Below are positions 17,133-25,622 of a stretch of 64,000 bases of DNA, piece by piece. Both the position numbers and the translations under genes were made by a program. The stretch's first letter is position 1; the number at the start of each line of letters is the position of its first letter. This stretch comes from Streptomyces sp. NBC_00663 (GTDB lineage Bacteria > Actinomycetota > Actinomycetes > Streptomycetales > Streptomycetaceae): assembly GCF_036226885.1 (NCBI RefSeq), contig NZ_CP109027.1, forward strand, positions 4,340,001 to 4,404,000, written 5' to 3'. The notes below the pieces were generated by a model that was not told the origin of the DNA, ran no database searches, and saw only the letters and a program-made list of their open reading frames with translations.

Positions 17133-19814
17133 ATGGCATTCAATCACTTACCGGCAGGCGTGCACGACGCCTTGGTCCCATTGTCCGTCACGCCGGTGAC
17201 ACACTCGGTGCCGATGGCCGAGAATCACCGATCCGATCGATCCCCGACGAACGCCGTGTCCCGGGTGGACCCGGGCACGGTGCTGGGCCGGCTCGCCTCG
17301 GGGCCGAGCCGTGCTTCGCGCATCACTCATACGGAGCACTTGCCCCCGCGCGAGGGCCGCCATGCCGTCTGGCCTGACCGGATTCGCCCGGAGGTGCTCG
17401 CGGCCGTGCAAGCGGCGGGCATCGAACACCCCTGGGCCCACCAGGCACAGGCCGCCGAGCACGCCCTGGACGGCGAGTCGGTGGTCGTCGCCACCGGCAC
17501 CGCCTCCGGCAAGTCCCTGGCGTACCTCACACCCGTCCTGACGGCCCTCCTGGACGGCTCCGAGGCCCCGAACGGCCGCGGCGCCACCGCGCTCTACCTC
17601 GCCCCCACGAAGGCGCTCGCGGCGGATCAGTGCCGATCTGTGAAGGAACTTTCACAACCGCTGGGCAATTCTGTTCGACCAGCCGTCTACGACGGTGACA
17701 CCCCGTTCGAGGAACGCGAGTGGATCCGCCAGTACGCCAACTACGTCCTGACCAACCCGGACATGCTGCACCGCGGCATCCTCCCGTCCCACCCCCGCTG
17801 GTCCTCCTTCCTGAAGGCGCTGAAGTACGTCGTCATCGACGAGGTCCACACCTACCGCGGCGTCTTCGGCTCCCACGTCGCCCAGGTCCTGCGCCGGCTG
17901 CGCCGCCTCTGCGCCCGCTACGGCGCCTCCCCGGTCTTCCTGCTGGCCTCCGCGACCGCCGCCGAGCCCTCGGTCGCCGCCCGGCGCCTGACCGGCCTCC
18001 GGGTGGTCGAGGTCGCCGACGACGCCTCTCCGCGCGGCGAACTGGTCTTCGCCCTCTGGGAACCCCCGCTCACCGAGATGCGGGGCGAGAAGGGCGCCCC
18101 GGTCCGCCGCACGGCCACCGCCGAGACGGCCGACCTGCTGACCGACCTGACCGTGCAGGGCGTCCGCTCGGTCGCCTTCGTACGCTCCCGGCGCGGCGCC
18201 GAGCTCATCTCGGTCATCGCCCAGGAACGCCTGGCAGAGGTCGACCGCTCCCTGGCCCGGCGCGTCGCCGCCTACCGCGGCGGCTACCTCCCGGAGGAAC
18301 GCCGCGCCCTGGAACAGGCCCTCCACTCGGGCGAGTTGCTGGGCCTCGCCGCCACCACGGCCCTGGAACTCGGCATCGACGTCTCGGGGTTGGACGCCGT
18401 GGTGATCGCCGGCTACCCGGGCACGCGCGCGTCCCTGTGGCAGCAGGCCGGCCGGGCGGGCCGCTCCGGCCAGGGCGCCCTGGCCGTCCTGGTCGCCCGC
18501 GACGACCCCCTGGACACCTTCCTCGTCCATCACCCCGAGGCTCTCTTCGACCAGCCCGTGGAATCGACGGTCCTCGACCCCGACAACCCCTACGTCCTCG
18601 CCCCGCATCTGTGCGCGGCGGCGGCGGAACTGCCGTTGACGGACGAGGACATGGAGTTGTTCGGCCCGGCGACCGAGGGCCTGCTCCCCCAACTGGAGGC
18701 CGCGAAGCTGCTCCGCCGCCGCACCAAGGCCTGGCACTGGACCCGCCGTGAGTCCGCCGCCGATCTCGCCGACATCCGCGGCGAGGGAGGCCGCCCGGTG
18801 CAGATCGTCGAGTCGGGCACGGGTCGCCTGCTCGGCACGGTCGACGCGGGCGCCGCCCACACGACCGTCCACGAGGGCGCGGTCCATCTCCACCAGGGCC
18901 GCACCTACTTGGTGCGGAAGCTGGACCTGGAGGACTCCGTGGCCCTGGTGGAGGAGGCGAACCCGTCGTACTCGACCGTGGCCCGCGACACGACCGCCAT
19001 CTCCGTCCTGGAGACGGACGTCGAAGTCCCCTGGGGCCAGGGCCGGTTGTGCTACGGCTCCGTCGAGGTCACCAACCAGGTGGTCTCCTTCCTCCGCAGA
19101 CGCCTCATCACCGGTGAGGTTCTCGGCGAGACCAAACTCGACCTCCCTCCTCGTACGTTGCGCACCCGCGCGGTGTGGTGGACGGTCACCGAGGACCAGC
19201 TCGACGAGGCCCGCATCAACCCCGAGATCCTCGGCGGCGCCCTGCACGCCGCCGAACACGCCTCCATCGGCCTGCTCCCCCTGTTCGCGACCTGCGATCG
19301 CTGGGACATCGGCGGCGTCTCGATCCCGCTGCACCCCGACACCCTGCTCCCCACGGTCTTCGTCTACGACGGCCACCCCGGCGGCGCGGGCTTCGCGGAG
19401 CGCGCCTTCCACACCGCCCGCGCCTGGCTCACCGCCACCCGCGAGGCCATCGCCTCCTGCGAGTGCGACGCCGGCTGCCCGTCCTGCATCCAGTCCCCCA
19501 AGTGCGGCAACGGCAACGACCCGTTGCACAAGAGGGGGGCGGTGCGCCTGCTCACGGTGTTGCTGCGGGGAGCGCCGGCGGAGGGGACCGCCGGGGGAGC
19601 GGGGGCCCGGGCACCGGCGGAGGGGGCGGCACAGGGTCCTGGTGCACCGGCGAAGGAGGCGGCACAGGGTCCTGGTGCACCGGCGAAGGAGGCGGCTACG
19701 GCAGAGGGGGCCTCGGCATCGGCGGCGGAGGTGGCTGCGGAAGAGGAGCCTCAGCAATCGGCGAAGGAAGCGGCGCCGGAAGGGGCTGTTCCGCCGGTCC
19801 CGCCCGTGCCCTGA
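17133..19814 (+). CDS. DEAD/DEAH-box helicase with C-terminal DUF1998-type cysteine cluster
   Basis: An 893-residue superfamily 2 helicase. ATG 17133 gives the conserved start MAFNHLPAGVHDAL. Motifs in order are ATGTASGKS (Walker A, near residue 123), YLAPTKALAADQ (Ia), VIDEVH (II), LASATAAEP (III), then helicase C with ATTALELGIDVSGLD and QQAGRAGRSG. The DUF1998-like end has the cysteine cluster CECDAGCPSCIQSPKCGNG near residue 785, a likely metal site. From about residue 810 the protein becomes a low-complexity Ala/Glu/Gly/Pro tail. Two copies of a 33-bp repeat there encode APAKEAAQGPG units. The last 119 bp overlap a convergent gene. Relatives include Hrq1-like and MrfA-type DNA repair helicases. 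Confidence 0.9.
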   Translation: MAFNHLPAGVHDALVPLSVTPVTHSVPMAENHRSDRSPTNAVSRVDPGTVLGRLASGPSRASRITHTEHLPPREGRHAVWPDRIRPEVLAAVQAAGIEHPWAHQAQAAEHALDGESVVVATGTASGKSLAYLTPVLTALLDGSEAPNGRGATALYLAPTKALAADQCRSVKELSQPLGNSVRPAVYDGDTPFEEREWIRQYANYVLTNPDMLHRGILPSHPRWSSFLKALKYVVIDEVHTYRGVFGSHVAQVLRRLRRLCARYGASPVFLLASATAAEPSVAARRLTGLRVVEVADDASPRGELVFALWEPPLTEMRGEKGAPVRRTATAETADLLTDLTVQGVRSVAFVRSRRGAELISVIAQERLAEVDRSLARRVAAYRGGYLPEERRALEQALHSGELLGLAATTALELGIDVSGLDAVVIAGYPGTRASLWQQAGRAGRSGQGALAVLVARDDPLDTFLVHHPEALFDQPVESTVLDPDNPYVLAPHLCAAAAELPLTDEDMELFGPATEGLLPQLEAAKLLRRRTKAWHWTRRESAADLADIRGEGGRPVQIVESGTGRLLGTVDAGAAHTTVHEGAVHLHQGRTYLVRKLDLEDSVALVEEANPSYSTVARDTTAISVLETDVEVPWGQGRLCYGSVEVTNQVVSFLRRRLITGEVLGETKLDLPPRTLRTRAVWWTVTEDQLDEARINPEILGGALHAAEHASIGLLPLFATCDRWDIGGVSIPLHPDTLLPTVFVYDGHPGGAGFAERAFHTARAWLTATREAIASCECDAGCPSCIQSPKCGNGNDPLHKRGAVRLLTVLLRGAPAEGTAGGAGARAPAEGAAQGPGAPAKEAAQGPGAPAKEAATAEGASASAAEVAAEEEPQQSAKEAAPEGAVPPVPPVP

Positions 19815-20145
19815 CCTCGGCCGTGAACGGCCCCCGTCCCGCCGCCGCCGTCACATCCGAGACCTCCCCCACGAGCGCGCACCGCACGAGCCGGGTGCCC
19901 TGCTCCCGGGCCACCCGACCCGCCCGGGCGCAGGCCCCCGCGTCGCCGTCCGCCCAGTGGTCCGCCGCCGCGAGCGCCGCGAGATCCGCACCGCCGGCCG
20001 CACGATGCCGGGTCACCACGGCCTGCCCCAGGGCGAGCACCACCCCGAACACCACGCAGAGCACGGCGATCGCACCGACACTCCAGACGGTGGCGGAGCC
20101 CCGGTCGGAACCAAGGCCGCGCCGCCACACACGGCGCCCGCTCAT
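19696..20145 (-). CDS. TadE-like membrane protein, last gene of the Tad operon
   Basis: A 149-residue protein with one N-terminal helix (VWSVGAIAVLCVVFGVVLALG) and a mature part carrying two cysteines (GACARAG and VRCALVG). It matches the family of M. tuberculosis Rv3654c, a secreted or membrane TadE-like helicase-adjacent protein. The RGSATVW context resembles a prepilin cleavage site but lacks Glu at +5. Its ATG overlaps the TadE stop (ATGA). The last 35 residues are Pro-rich (LPQPPPPPMPRPPLP) and are encoded by the strand opposite the helicase tail repeats, so this C-terminus may be poorly conserved. Confidence 0.75.
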   Translation of the reverse strand: MSGRRVWRRGLGSDRGSATVWSVGAIAVLCVVFGVVLALGQAVVTRHRAAGGADLAALAAADHWADGDAGACARAGRVAREQGTRLVRCALVGEVSDVTAAAGRGPFTAEVRARAGPAEQPLPAPLPSPIAEAPLPQPPPPPMPRPPLP

Positions 20146-20495
20146 GGCCCGCCCTCCACCGAGGCCACGGCCTCCTCCCGTACCTCGAACGGCAACCCGT
20201 GCAGTACCGGTGGCTCGGCCACGACCACAACCCGGACCTGGGTTTCTTCCCGGCTGACCGTGACCTTCGCACCGCGCGGCGCCGCCTCACGGGCCACCTC
20301 GACGACCGAGTCGGCCGGATCCTGCCGGGCCGCCGCACGAGCCCCCGTCCGGGCCGCGTCCACACACTGGATCTGCGCGGCCACCACGAGCAGCCCCCAC
20401 ACCAGTGCCGTCGCGAACATCACCAGCACAGGCAGCACCACGGCCGACTCCGCCGTCACGAACCCCCGGTCCGCACCGCGCTCACATCCGCGCAT
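20142..20495 (-). CDS. TadE-family pseudopilin
   Basis: A 117-residue pilus assembly protein. The sequence RGFVTAESAVVLPVLVMF has Gly before a FVTAE stretch, giving Glu at +5, then a hydrophobic helix, as in TadE/TadF pseudopilins cut by a prepilin peptidase. The rest is a small periplasm-side domain rich in Val, Arg and Glu. It starts inside the 3' end of the pilin-like gene (14-bp overlap) and its stop overlaps the next start, so the three small genes are translationally coupled. Confidence 0.82.
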   Translation of the reverse strand: MRGCERGADRGFVTAESAVVLPVLVMFATALVWGLLVVAAQIQCVDAARTGARAAARQDPADSVVEVAREAAPRGAKVTVSREETQVRVVVVAEPPVLHGLPFEVREEAVASVEGGP

Positions 20496-20670
20496 CGAGG
20501 GCCTGCTTCACGATGCCCTGGAGCTCCGCGCTCACCGCCCCGCTGGTCACCACCTTGTAGAGGACGACCGCGAACGCCACCGCCGCGACGATCCCCATCG
20601 CGTACTCCGAGGTGACCATCCCCGCGTCCTTCCGCGCCGCCCGAAGCCGCGCGAGTACCACCTTGCACAT
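20482..20670 (-). CDS. Flp-pilin-like protein (DUF4244 family)
   Basis: A 62-residue protein and the likely structural subunit of the Tad system. It has a basic leader (VVLARLRAARKDAG), then MVTSEYAMGIVAAVAFAVVL. Cleavage after the Gly would put Glu at +5 and Tyr at +6, the EY pair typical of Flp pilins. One hydrophobic helix follows and a short tail ends DARM. It corresponds to the Rv3656c position in the mycobacterial locus. No prepilin peptidase gene is present in this window. Confidence 0.82.
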   Translation of the reverse strand: MCKVVLARLRAARKDAGMVTSEYAMGIVAAVAFAVVLYKVVTSGAVSAELQGIVKQALDARM

Positions 20671-20750
20671 CTCAACCCCCGTAAGGAATCAGCTCTGTCC
20701 ACTACTGCTTCTCGATCACCGGCACTGCCGCACGCCCGCACCCGCCCCCG

Positions 20751-21542
20751 TCATCCACCACCCCCGCCCCCACCCAGAGCCGGACCCGCCAGCCCGATCA
20801 CCACGGGCAGAACCCCCACCGCGATGAACGCGGGCAGGAAGCACAGCCCCACCGGCGCGGTCACGAGGACGGCAGCCCGCCGGGCCCGTGCCGTCGCTGT
20901 GCGCGCCCAGTCGGCGCGGGCCTCCGCGGCGATCCGGGCCACGGGTCCGGCCGCGGGCAGCCCGGAGACGTCGGCCCGCTCCAGCAGCCGCGCCAGCGGC
21001 CCGGCGCCCGGCATCGAGGCCAGCCGCCGCCACGCGTCGCCGGGTTCACCGCCCAGCCGCACCTCCGCCGCGCCCCGCGCCAGCGCCTCCCCGACCGGCC
21101 CCCCGAGCGCCTCACCCACGGCCTGCGCCGCGATCACCGGACCGGCACCGGCCGCGATACAGGCCGCCAGCAGATCGGCGGCGAGCGGCAGTTGACGCGC
21201 GGCCTCGCCGACGTCGTACTCCTCCTCGGCGCCCGCGGCCGTCTGCCGCCTCCGCCACCACCACAGCCCCGCGGCGACGACCAGCCCGACCACGACCCCG
21301 GCGACCCCACCGAACAGAGCCCACCCGCCGGCCACCACCCCCGCCGACGGAAGCCACCGCCGCACGGCCCTCCGCACCTCGCCCCGCGTCCCGGCGGACA
21401 CCTCCTCCCGCGCCAGCAGCCGAGCCAGCCGACGCCGTATCCGCCGCTCCCGCCGAGCCCCCTCGACCCATCGCACGACCCACGCGAGAACCAGCAAGGC
21501 CCCCACAACTACCCCCAGCCTGTGGACAACTTCCGTACTCAC
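20751..21542 (-). CDS. TadC-like type II/IV secretion inner-membrane protein
   Basis: About 263 aa with a T2SSF-type core. Membrane helices lie near the N-terminus (VVGALLVLAWVV), around residues 60-95 (GVVAGGWALFGGVAGVVVGLV) and at the C-terminus (PVGLCFLPAFIAVGVLPVVIGLAG). The cytoplasmic part between them has conserved LPLAADLLAACIAAG and GAGPLARLLERADVSG segments. The GTG at 21542 (VSTEVVHRLG) is chosen because the upstream reading is Cys/Arg/Gly nonsense. It ends in a polyglycine tail encoded by a CCCCCGCCCC run. It pairs with TadB to form the pilus platform. Confidence 0.82.
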   Translation of the reverse strand: MSTEVVHRLGVVVGALLVLAWVVRWVEGARRERRIRRRLARLLAREEVSAGTRGEVRRAVRRWLPSAGVVAGGWALFGGVAGVVVGLVVAAGLWWWRRRQTAAGAEEEYDVGEAARQLPLAADLLAACIAAGAGPVIAAQAVGEALGGPVGEALARGAAEVRLGGEPGDAWRRLASMPGAGPLARLLERADVSGLPAAGPVARIAAEARADWARTATARARRAAVLVTAPVGLCFLPAFIAVGVLPVVIGLAGPALGGGGGGG

Positions 21543-21630
21543 CGCACCCCGCCTTCCTCCGCGCCCTCCGAGCGACCGCCGCCCCGCGCCCTGGCCCCGC
21601 TCACACCGCCGCCCCGCACCCCGGTCCCGC

Positions 21631-22668
21631 TCACACCGCCTCCGCTCCCCGCACGATCCGCATCGCCCACCACATCCCCAGCCCCTCCAGCACCCCGCCC
21701 ACCACCAGGCATCCGAGACCCGGCCCGGTGTGCAGCAGCACGTGCAGGGGATCGGAGCCAAGGGCCGTGCCGAGGAGCAGACCCAGGACCGGCAGGCCGG
21801 CGAGCATCACCGCCGTGGAACGGGCGCCCGCCAACTGAGCCCGCAGATCCGCACGTTGGTCCCGTTCGGCCCGCAACGCCGCTTCGAGCCGATCGAGCCC
21901 GGCGGCCAGCCCCGCACCCCGGTCCACGGCGACCCGCCAGCACGCCGCCAGCCCCAGCAGCCCGCCGGCCCCCGGCTGCCGCGCCGCCGCCGCGAGCGCG
22001 CCCGGCACATCACCGCCGAAACGCGCCGCCGCCAACACCGCCGCCCGAGCGCCACCAAGCCCGTCGCCGAGCTCGTCCCCCGTCCCATGACCGAGCCAGT
22101 CCCCAGGCCCATCGCCAAGTCCGTCGCCGCGCCCGCCGCCGAGTCCATCGCCGACGCCTTTGCCAGGCCCACCACCGAACCCGTCGCCGGCCCCCTTGCC
22201 GAACCCGCCGCCGAGCCATTCACCGTCCCGCGCCGCCCGCAACAGGGCCTCTCCCGGCTGCCGCCCGGCCCGCACCTCTCCGGCGACCGCCCCGCACAGC
22301 GCGATGACCTCGTCGCCTCGCTGTTCCCGCAGTCGTCGCGCCCGGCGCGCCAGCCGTACCCGCCGCAGCAACGGCACCCCGGCCACTCCCGCGACGAGCG
22401 GCAGCACCGACGCCCCCAGCAGGGCGAGCACCAGCCCGGCCACGACCGACCACCACTCAGCGCCCCATCGTCTCCGCAACCGCCGCACCTCACGGCCCAG
22501 TTGCCGCCACCCCGGCGGCCCGACCCCGACCGCCCCGACCGCCCCACCGGTCCCCGCGAACAGCAACCGCGCCCGCCGAGCCCCGACATGCGGCCCACCC
22601 AGCAGCCACACGGCCGCGCCGACGCAGGCCACGGCAGCCCCGGCCGACATCTCACTCACCCCGCCCAT
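21631..22668 (-). CDS. TadB-like inner-membrane platform protein with glycine-rich insert
   Basis: About 345 aa. Helices occur near the start (SAGAAVACVGAAVWLLGG), near residue 60 (VVAGLVLALLGASVLPLVAGVAGVP, read in parts) and at the end (LGCLVVGGVLEGLGMWW). The T2SSF domain contains the segment DEVIALCGAVAGEVRAGRQPGEALLRAA. Between it and LAAARFGGDVPGAL sits a roughly 55-residue Gly/Asp-rich insert made of GDGLGGG-like units, unusual for the family. ATG 22668 has GGGAGGGG upstream and overlaps the tadA end by 17 bp; ATG 22650 is an alternative start. Confidence 0.82.
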   Translation of the reverse strand: MGGVSEMSAGAAVACVGAAVWLLGGPHVGARRARLLFAGTGGAVGAVGVGPPGWRQLGREVRRLRRRWGAEWWSVVAGLVLALLGASVLPLVAGVAGVPLLRRVRLARRARRLREQRGDEVIALCGAVAGEVRAGRQPGEALLRAARDGEWLGGGFGKGAGDGFGGGPGKGVGDGLGGGRGDGLGDGPGDWLGHGTGDELGDGLGGARAAVLAAARFGGDVPGALAAAARQPGAGGLLGLAACWRVAVDRGAGLAAGLDRLEAALRAERDQRADLRAQLAGARSTAVMLAGLPVLGLLLGTALGSDPLHVLLHTGPGLGCLVVGGVLEGLGMWWAMRIVRGAEAV

Positions 22669-23938
22669 GACGCCCCTCCCTGCCCCCTCCGAACTCTCTG
22701 GCCCCTCTGCCCTCTCCGGCCTCTCCGGCCTCTCCGGCCTCTCCGAGCAGCCTCCGCAGCCGCTCCCAGCCCCGCTCGTACGCGAAGCCCTCCGCGCCCC
22801 ACCGCAGTGCCGGCACCGTCCGCACCAGCCCCGACGGGTCCCGTTCCAGCACCCGCACCTCGGCGATCCGCCGCCGCCCCGCCCGGTCCCTGACGAGATG
22901 CAGCACCACCGACAGCGCGGCCGCCACCTGGGAGTGCAGCGCGGCCCGGTCGAGCCCGGCGGCCGTGCCCAGCGCCTCCAGTCGGGCCGGCACATCGACG
23001 GCGGCGTTCGCGTGGACCGTCCCGCAGCCGCCTTCGTGGCCGGTGTTCAACGCGGCCAGCAGATGCACCACTTCGGGCCCCCGCACCTCGCCCACCACCA
23101 GCCGGTCCGGCCGCATCCGCAGCGCCTGTCGCACCAGGTCCTGAAGCGTGACGAGGCCCGCGCCCTCCTGGTTGGCGGGTCTGCTCTCCAGGCGTACGAC
23201 GTGCGGATGGTCGGGCCGCAGCTCCGCCGAGTCCTCGGCGAGCACGATCCGTTCGCCCGGCCCGACCAGCCCCAGCAACGCGCTCAGCAGCGTGGTCTTG
23301 CCGCTGCCGGTGCCGCCGCTGATGAGGAAGGACAGCCGCGCGTCGACCAGCGCCCGCAGCACCCGGTCCCCGCCCGGCGGCACCGTGCCCGCCGCCACCA
23401 GCTCGTCGAGCGTGAACGCGCGGGGCCGTACCACCCGTAGCGACAGACAGGTGCAGTCGACGGCCACCGGGGGCAACACCGCGTGCAGTCGCGTCCCGTC
23501 GGGCAGTCGGGCGTCCGCCCAGGGCCGCGCGTCGTCGAGGCGCCGTCCGGCCACCGCGGCCAGCCGCTGCGCGAGCCGTCGTACGGCCGCGGCGTCGGGA
23601 AAGGCCACGCCGGTCAGCTCCAGCCCGCCGCCTCGGTCCACCCAGACCCGGTCCGGTGCCGACACCAGTACGTCGGTCACGGACGGATCGGTGAGCAACG
23701 GCTCCAACGGACCGCTGCCGACCAGCTCGGACCGCAACCGCTCGGCCGCGCCCAGGACTTCGGCGTCCCCGAGCACCCGCCCCTGCTCACGCAGCGCCTG
23801 CGCCACACGCGCGGGCGTCGCCTCCGCCCCGCTCTCGGCGAGCCACTGGCGTACGCCGTCAAGAAGCTCCGGTGCCGAATCGCCGCCGACCGGCACGCCA
23901 CGCGCGCGTGCCCACTCCCGCCCCACTGCCGTGGTCAT
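22652..23938 (-). CDS. TadA/CpaF-family pilus assembly ATPase
   Basis: A 428-residue VirB11-type hexameric ATPase that powers Tad pilus assembly. Motifs are Walker A SGGTGSGKTTLLSALL (near residue 209), the Asp box VLAEDSAELRPDHPH, Walker B RLVVGEVRGPEV and the His box TGHEGGCGTVHANAA. The N-terminal domain carries the typical VTDVLVSAPDRVWVDRGG segment. The C-terminal 40 residues are low complexity (EAGEAGEAGE then Gly/Arg). The start overlaps the stop of the CpaE-like gene (ATGA). Confidence 0.93.
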   Translation of the reverse strand: MTTAVGREWARARGVPVGGDSAPELLDGVRQWLAESGAEATPARVAQALREQGRVLGDAEVLGAAERLRSELVGSGPLEPLLTDPSVTDVLVSAPDRVWVDRGGGLELTGVAFPDAAAVRRLAQRLAAVAGRRLDDARPWADARLPDGTRLHAVLPPVAVDCTCLSLRVVRPRAFTLDELVAAGTVPPGGDRVLRALVDARLSFLISGGTGSGKTTLLSALLGLVGPGERIVLAEDSAELRPDHPHVVRLESRPANQEGAGLVTLQDLVRQALRMRPDRLVVGEVRGPEVVHLLAALNTGHEGGCGTVHANAAVDVPARLEALGTAAGLDRAALHSQVAAALSVVLHLVRDRAGRRRIAEVRVLERDPSGLVRTVPALRWGAEGFAYERGWERLRRLLGEAGEAGEAGEGRGAREFGGGREGRHGRGE

Positions 23939-25029
23939 GCCGCCTCCACCAGCGCCCGCTCCCAGAACTCCTTGCAGAACCGCGTCAGCGGCCCCTTCCC
24001 GGCGCCGGGCGGTGTCCGGCTCTCGTGCGGGCGCAGGAGTCCCGCCTCGACCGGCACCTCACCCACCAGCGGCAGTCCGAGCAGCCGGGCCACTTCCCGG
24101 TCGTCGAGTCCGGGCGCGTAGGGCCCCCGCACCACGACCCGCAGATCGCGTACGACCATCCCGACCGCGGAGGCCACCCGCCCGGCCGCCGCCACGGCCC
24201 GCAGTTCGGCGGGGACGACGAGGAGGCCGAGGTCGAGCTGGGCGAGCGTCTCGGCCACGCCTCCGTCGATACGGCGGGGCAGGTCGACGACGACCGTGCC
24301 GCCCCGGCGCCGGGCGGCGGCGAGCACCGCGCGGACAGCCTGCGGCGGGACGGCGACACAGTCGCCGCGGTCCCAGCTGAGCACCCGCAGGGAGTGCAGT
24401 TCGGGCAGCGACTCCTCCAGGGCGCCGCCGCCGACCCGGCCGCGCGAGGCGGCGAACGCCGGCCAGCGCAGTCCCTCGGCGGTCTCGCCGCCGAGCAGTA
24501 CATCGAGTCCGCCGCCCAGCGGATCGGCGTCCACGAGCAGGGTGCGCAGTCCCTCCCGCGCCGAGGTGACGGCGAGGGCGCACGCGAGCGTGGACGCTCC
24601 GGCCCCACCGCGTCCGCCGATGACGCCGACGGTGAGGGCGGGCCTGCCGACGCCCTCGGCGACGTCGGCGATCCGATCGACGAGCCACTGCTCGCCGTCG
24701 GGCAGCATCAGGACGTGGTCGGCGCCGATCTCGACGGCCCGGCGCCACACCCCGGAGTCGTCCTGGTCCCTGCCGACGAGCACCACCCCGCCTCTGCGCA
24801 GGGCTCCCCGCACACGTCGTACGGCGTCGTCGCCGACGAGGACGAGCGGTGCGGCCTCCCAGCGGTCTCGTGGCTCGGGCACCCCCGGGTGGACCTCGGG
24901 TGTGGCGCCGGCCGCCGCGCACAGGCGGAGCAGGTCGTCGAGGAGCCCGGGGTCCTCGGTGATGATCAACGGTCCGCCCTGGCGCCCTCCGGCACCGGAC
25001 GGCGGATCGTGTGTGACGGCTGCGGTCAC
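23935..25029 (-). CDS. CpaE/SsdA-like ParA-family ATPase of the Tad locus
   Basis: About 364 aa. The N-terminal receiver-like domain (PLIITEDPGLLDDLLRLCAAAG on) lacks clear phosphorylation residues. A deviant Walker A then follows in VGVIGGRGGAGASTLACALA, with Ser/Thr kept but no Lys in the usual KT position. Later come TLLVDADPLGGGLDVLLGG and GGTVVVDLPRRID. The family includes CpaE, which localises Tad pili, and the mycobacterial septum-site protein Rv3660c. It is the first gene of the operon. The GTG at 25029 is preferred because AAGGGGG lies 9 nt upstream; ATG 25038 would overlap that site. Confidence 0.82.
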   Translation of the reverse strand: MTAAVTHDPPSGAGGRQGGPLIITEDPGLLDDLLRLCAAAGATPEVHPGVPEPRDRWEAAPLVLVGDDAVRRVRGALRRGGVVLVGRDQDDSGVWRRAVEIGADHVLMLPDGEQWLVDRIADVAEGVGRPALTVGVIGGRGGAGASTLACALAVTSAREGLRTLLVDADPLGGGLDVLLGGETAEGLRWPAFAASRGRVGGGALEESLPELHSLRVLSWDRGDCVAVPPQAVRAVLAAARRRGGTVVVDLPRRIDGGVAETLAQLDLGLLVVPAELRAVAAAGRVASAVGMVVRDLRVVVRGPYAPGLDDREVARLLGLPLVGEVPVEAGLLRPHESRTPPGAGKGPLTRFCKEFWERALVEAA

Positions 25030-25622
25030 GATGTCCATCCCCCTTCGCTGCATCCCGCGAGGCCCCGAGGGCCCCGCGAATCCCGAACGTGTGAAGAACC
25101 GGCAACCGGCCTCCATATGAACGGCCGATAGGAACCGGCCAAACGCGCCCGACTAACCGGATCCGGCCATCAAGTCGGAGCCGGCGGGCCGCGCTGGAAT
25201 CACGATGCGGCGAAGACGGAAATGAAGTGGATCTTGGTCGAAATCTGTGGACAACTCGGCCGTTGTGAATACGCCGTCACCCAAACCGGTGAGTCCCGTA
25301 CGGACTCCGTGCGACTTCCGCAGAGCAGCACCGTGGCTACACACCGTGACGGATCATGAGCATGCAGAAACGGCGACCGCGGCCGCCTCGATGCGGCGGT
25401 GCGGTCGCCTGCGAAGAAGAGAAAACCCACCCGGACATGCGACGACCCCCACCGGGGGGGAGAGTGGGGGTCGTCTCCACGGCCGACTCGGGGGGGGAGG
25501 AGCCGGGCCGGGTTAGCACGGTCGCGAACGATCCGTGACTTCCATGGTGTACCCGAGAGCCCTCTCAGGCAAACCCACGCGCCACACCTTACGCCGAATG
25601 GGCTGCGCCTATGCTCGGGGTC
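25030..25622. promoter_or_regulatory. Divergent promoter region between the Tad operon and the HAD gene
   Basis: About 590 bp without a convincing gene; short ORFs here have poor codon bias. Two elements stand out. One is a 12-bp-stem hairpin with flanking G-runs at 25441-25475. The other is a likely rightward promoter, with CTTACG at 25588 and TATGCT at 25610 separated by 16 bp. That TATGCT ends 7 nt before the GTG at 25623, so the HAD mRNA may be leaderless. The leftward Tad promoter should lie around 25060-25300. Confidence 0.5.
25441..25475. terminator. G-rich hairpin in the divergent intergenic region
   Basis: A perfect 12-bp stem (GACGACCCCCAC with GTGGGGGTCGTC) closes an 11-nt G-rich loop. 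It lies about 410 bp upstream of the CpaE-like gene and about 150 bp upstream of the HAD gene. It may be a terminator or attenuator for transcription entering the region, or an unannotated short transcript's 3' end. Confidence 0.45.

Noticed and set aside
25356..25538. Short frames in the Tad-HAD divergent gap
   Set aside because: They overlap the G-rich hairpin, lack ribosome sites and give Pro/Arg/Gly-rich peptides.
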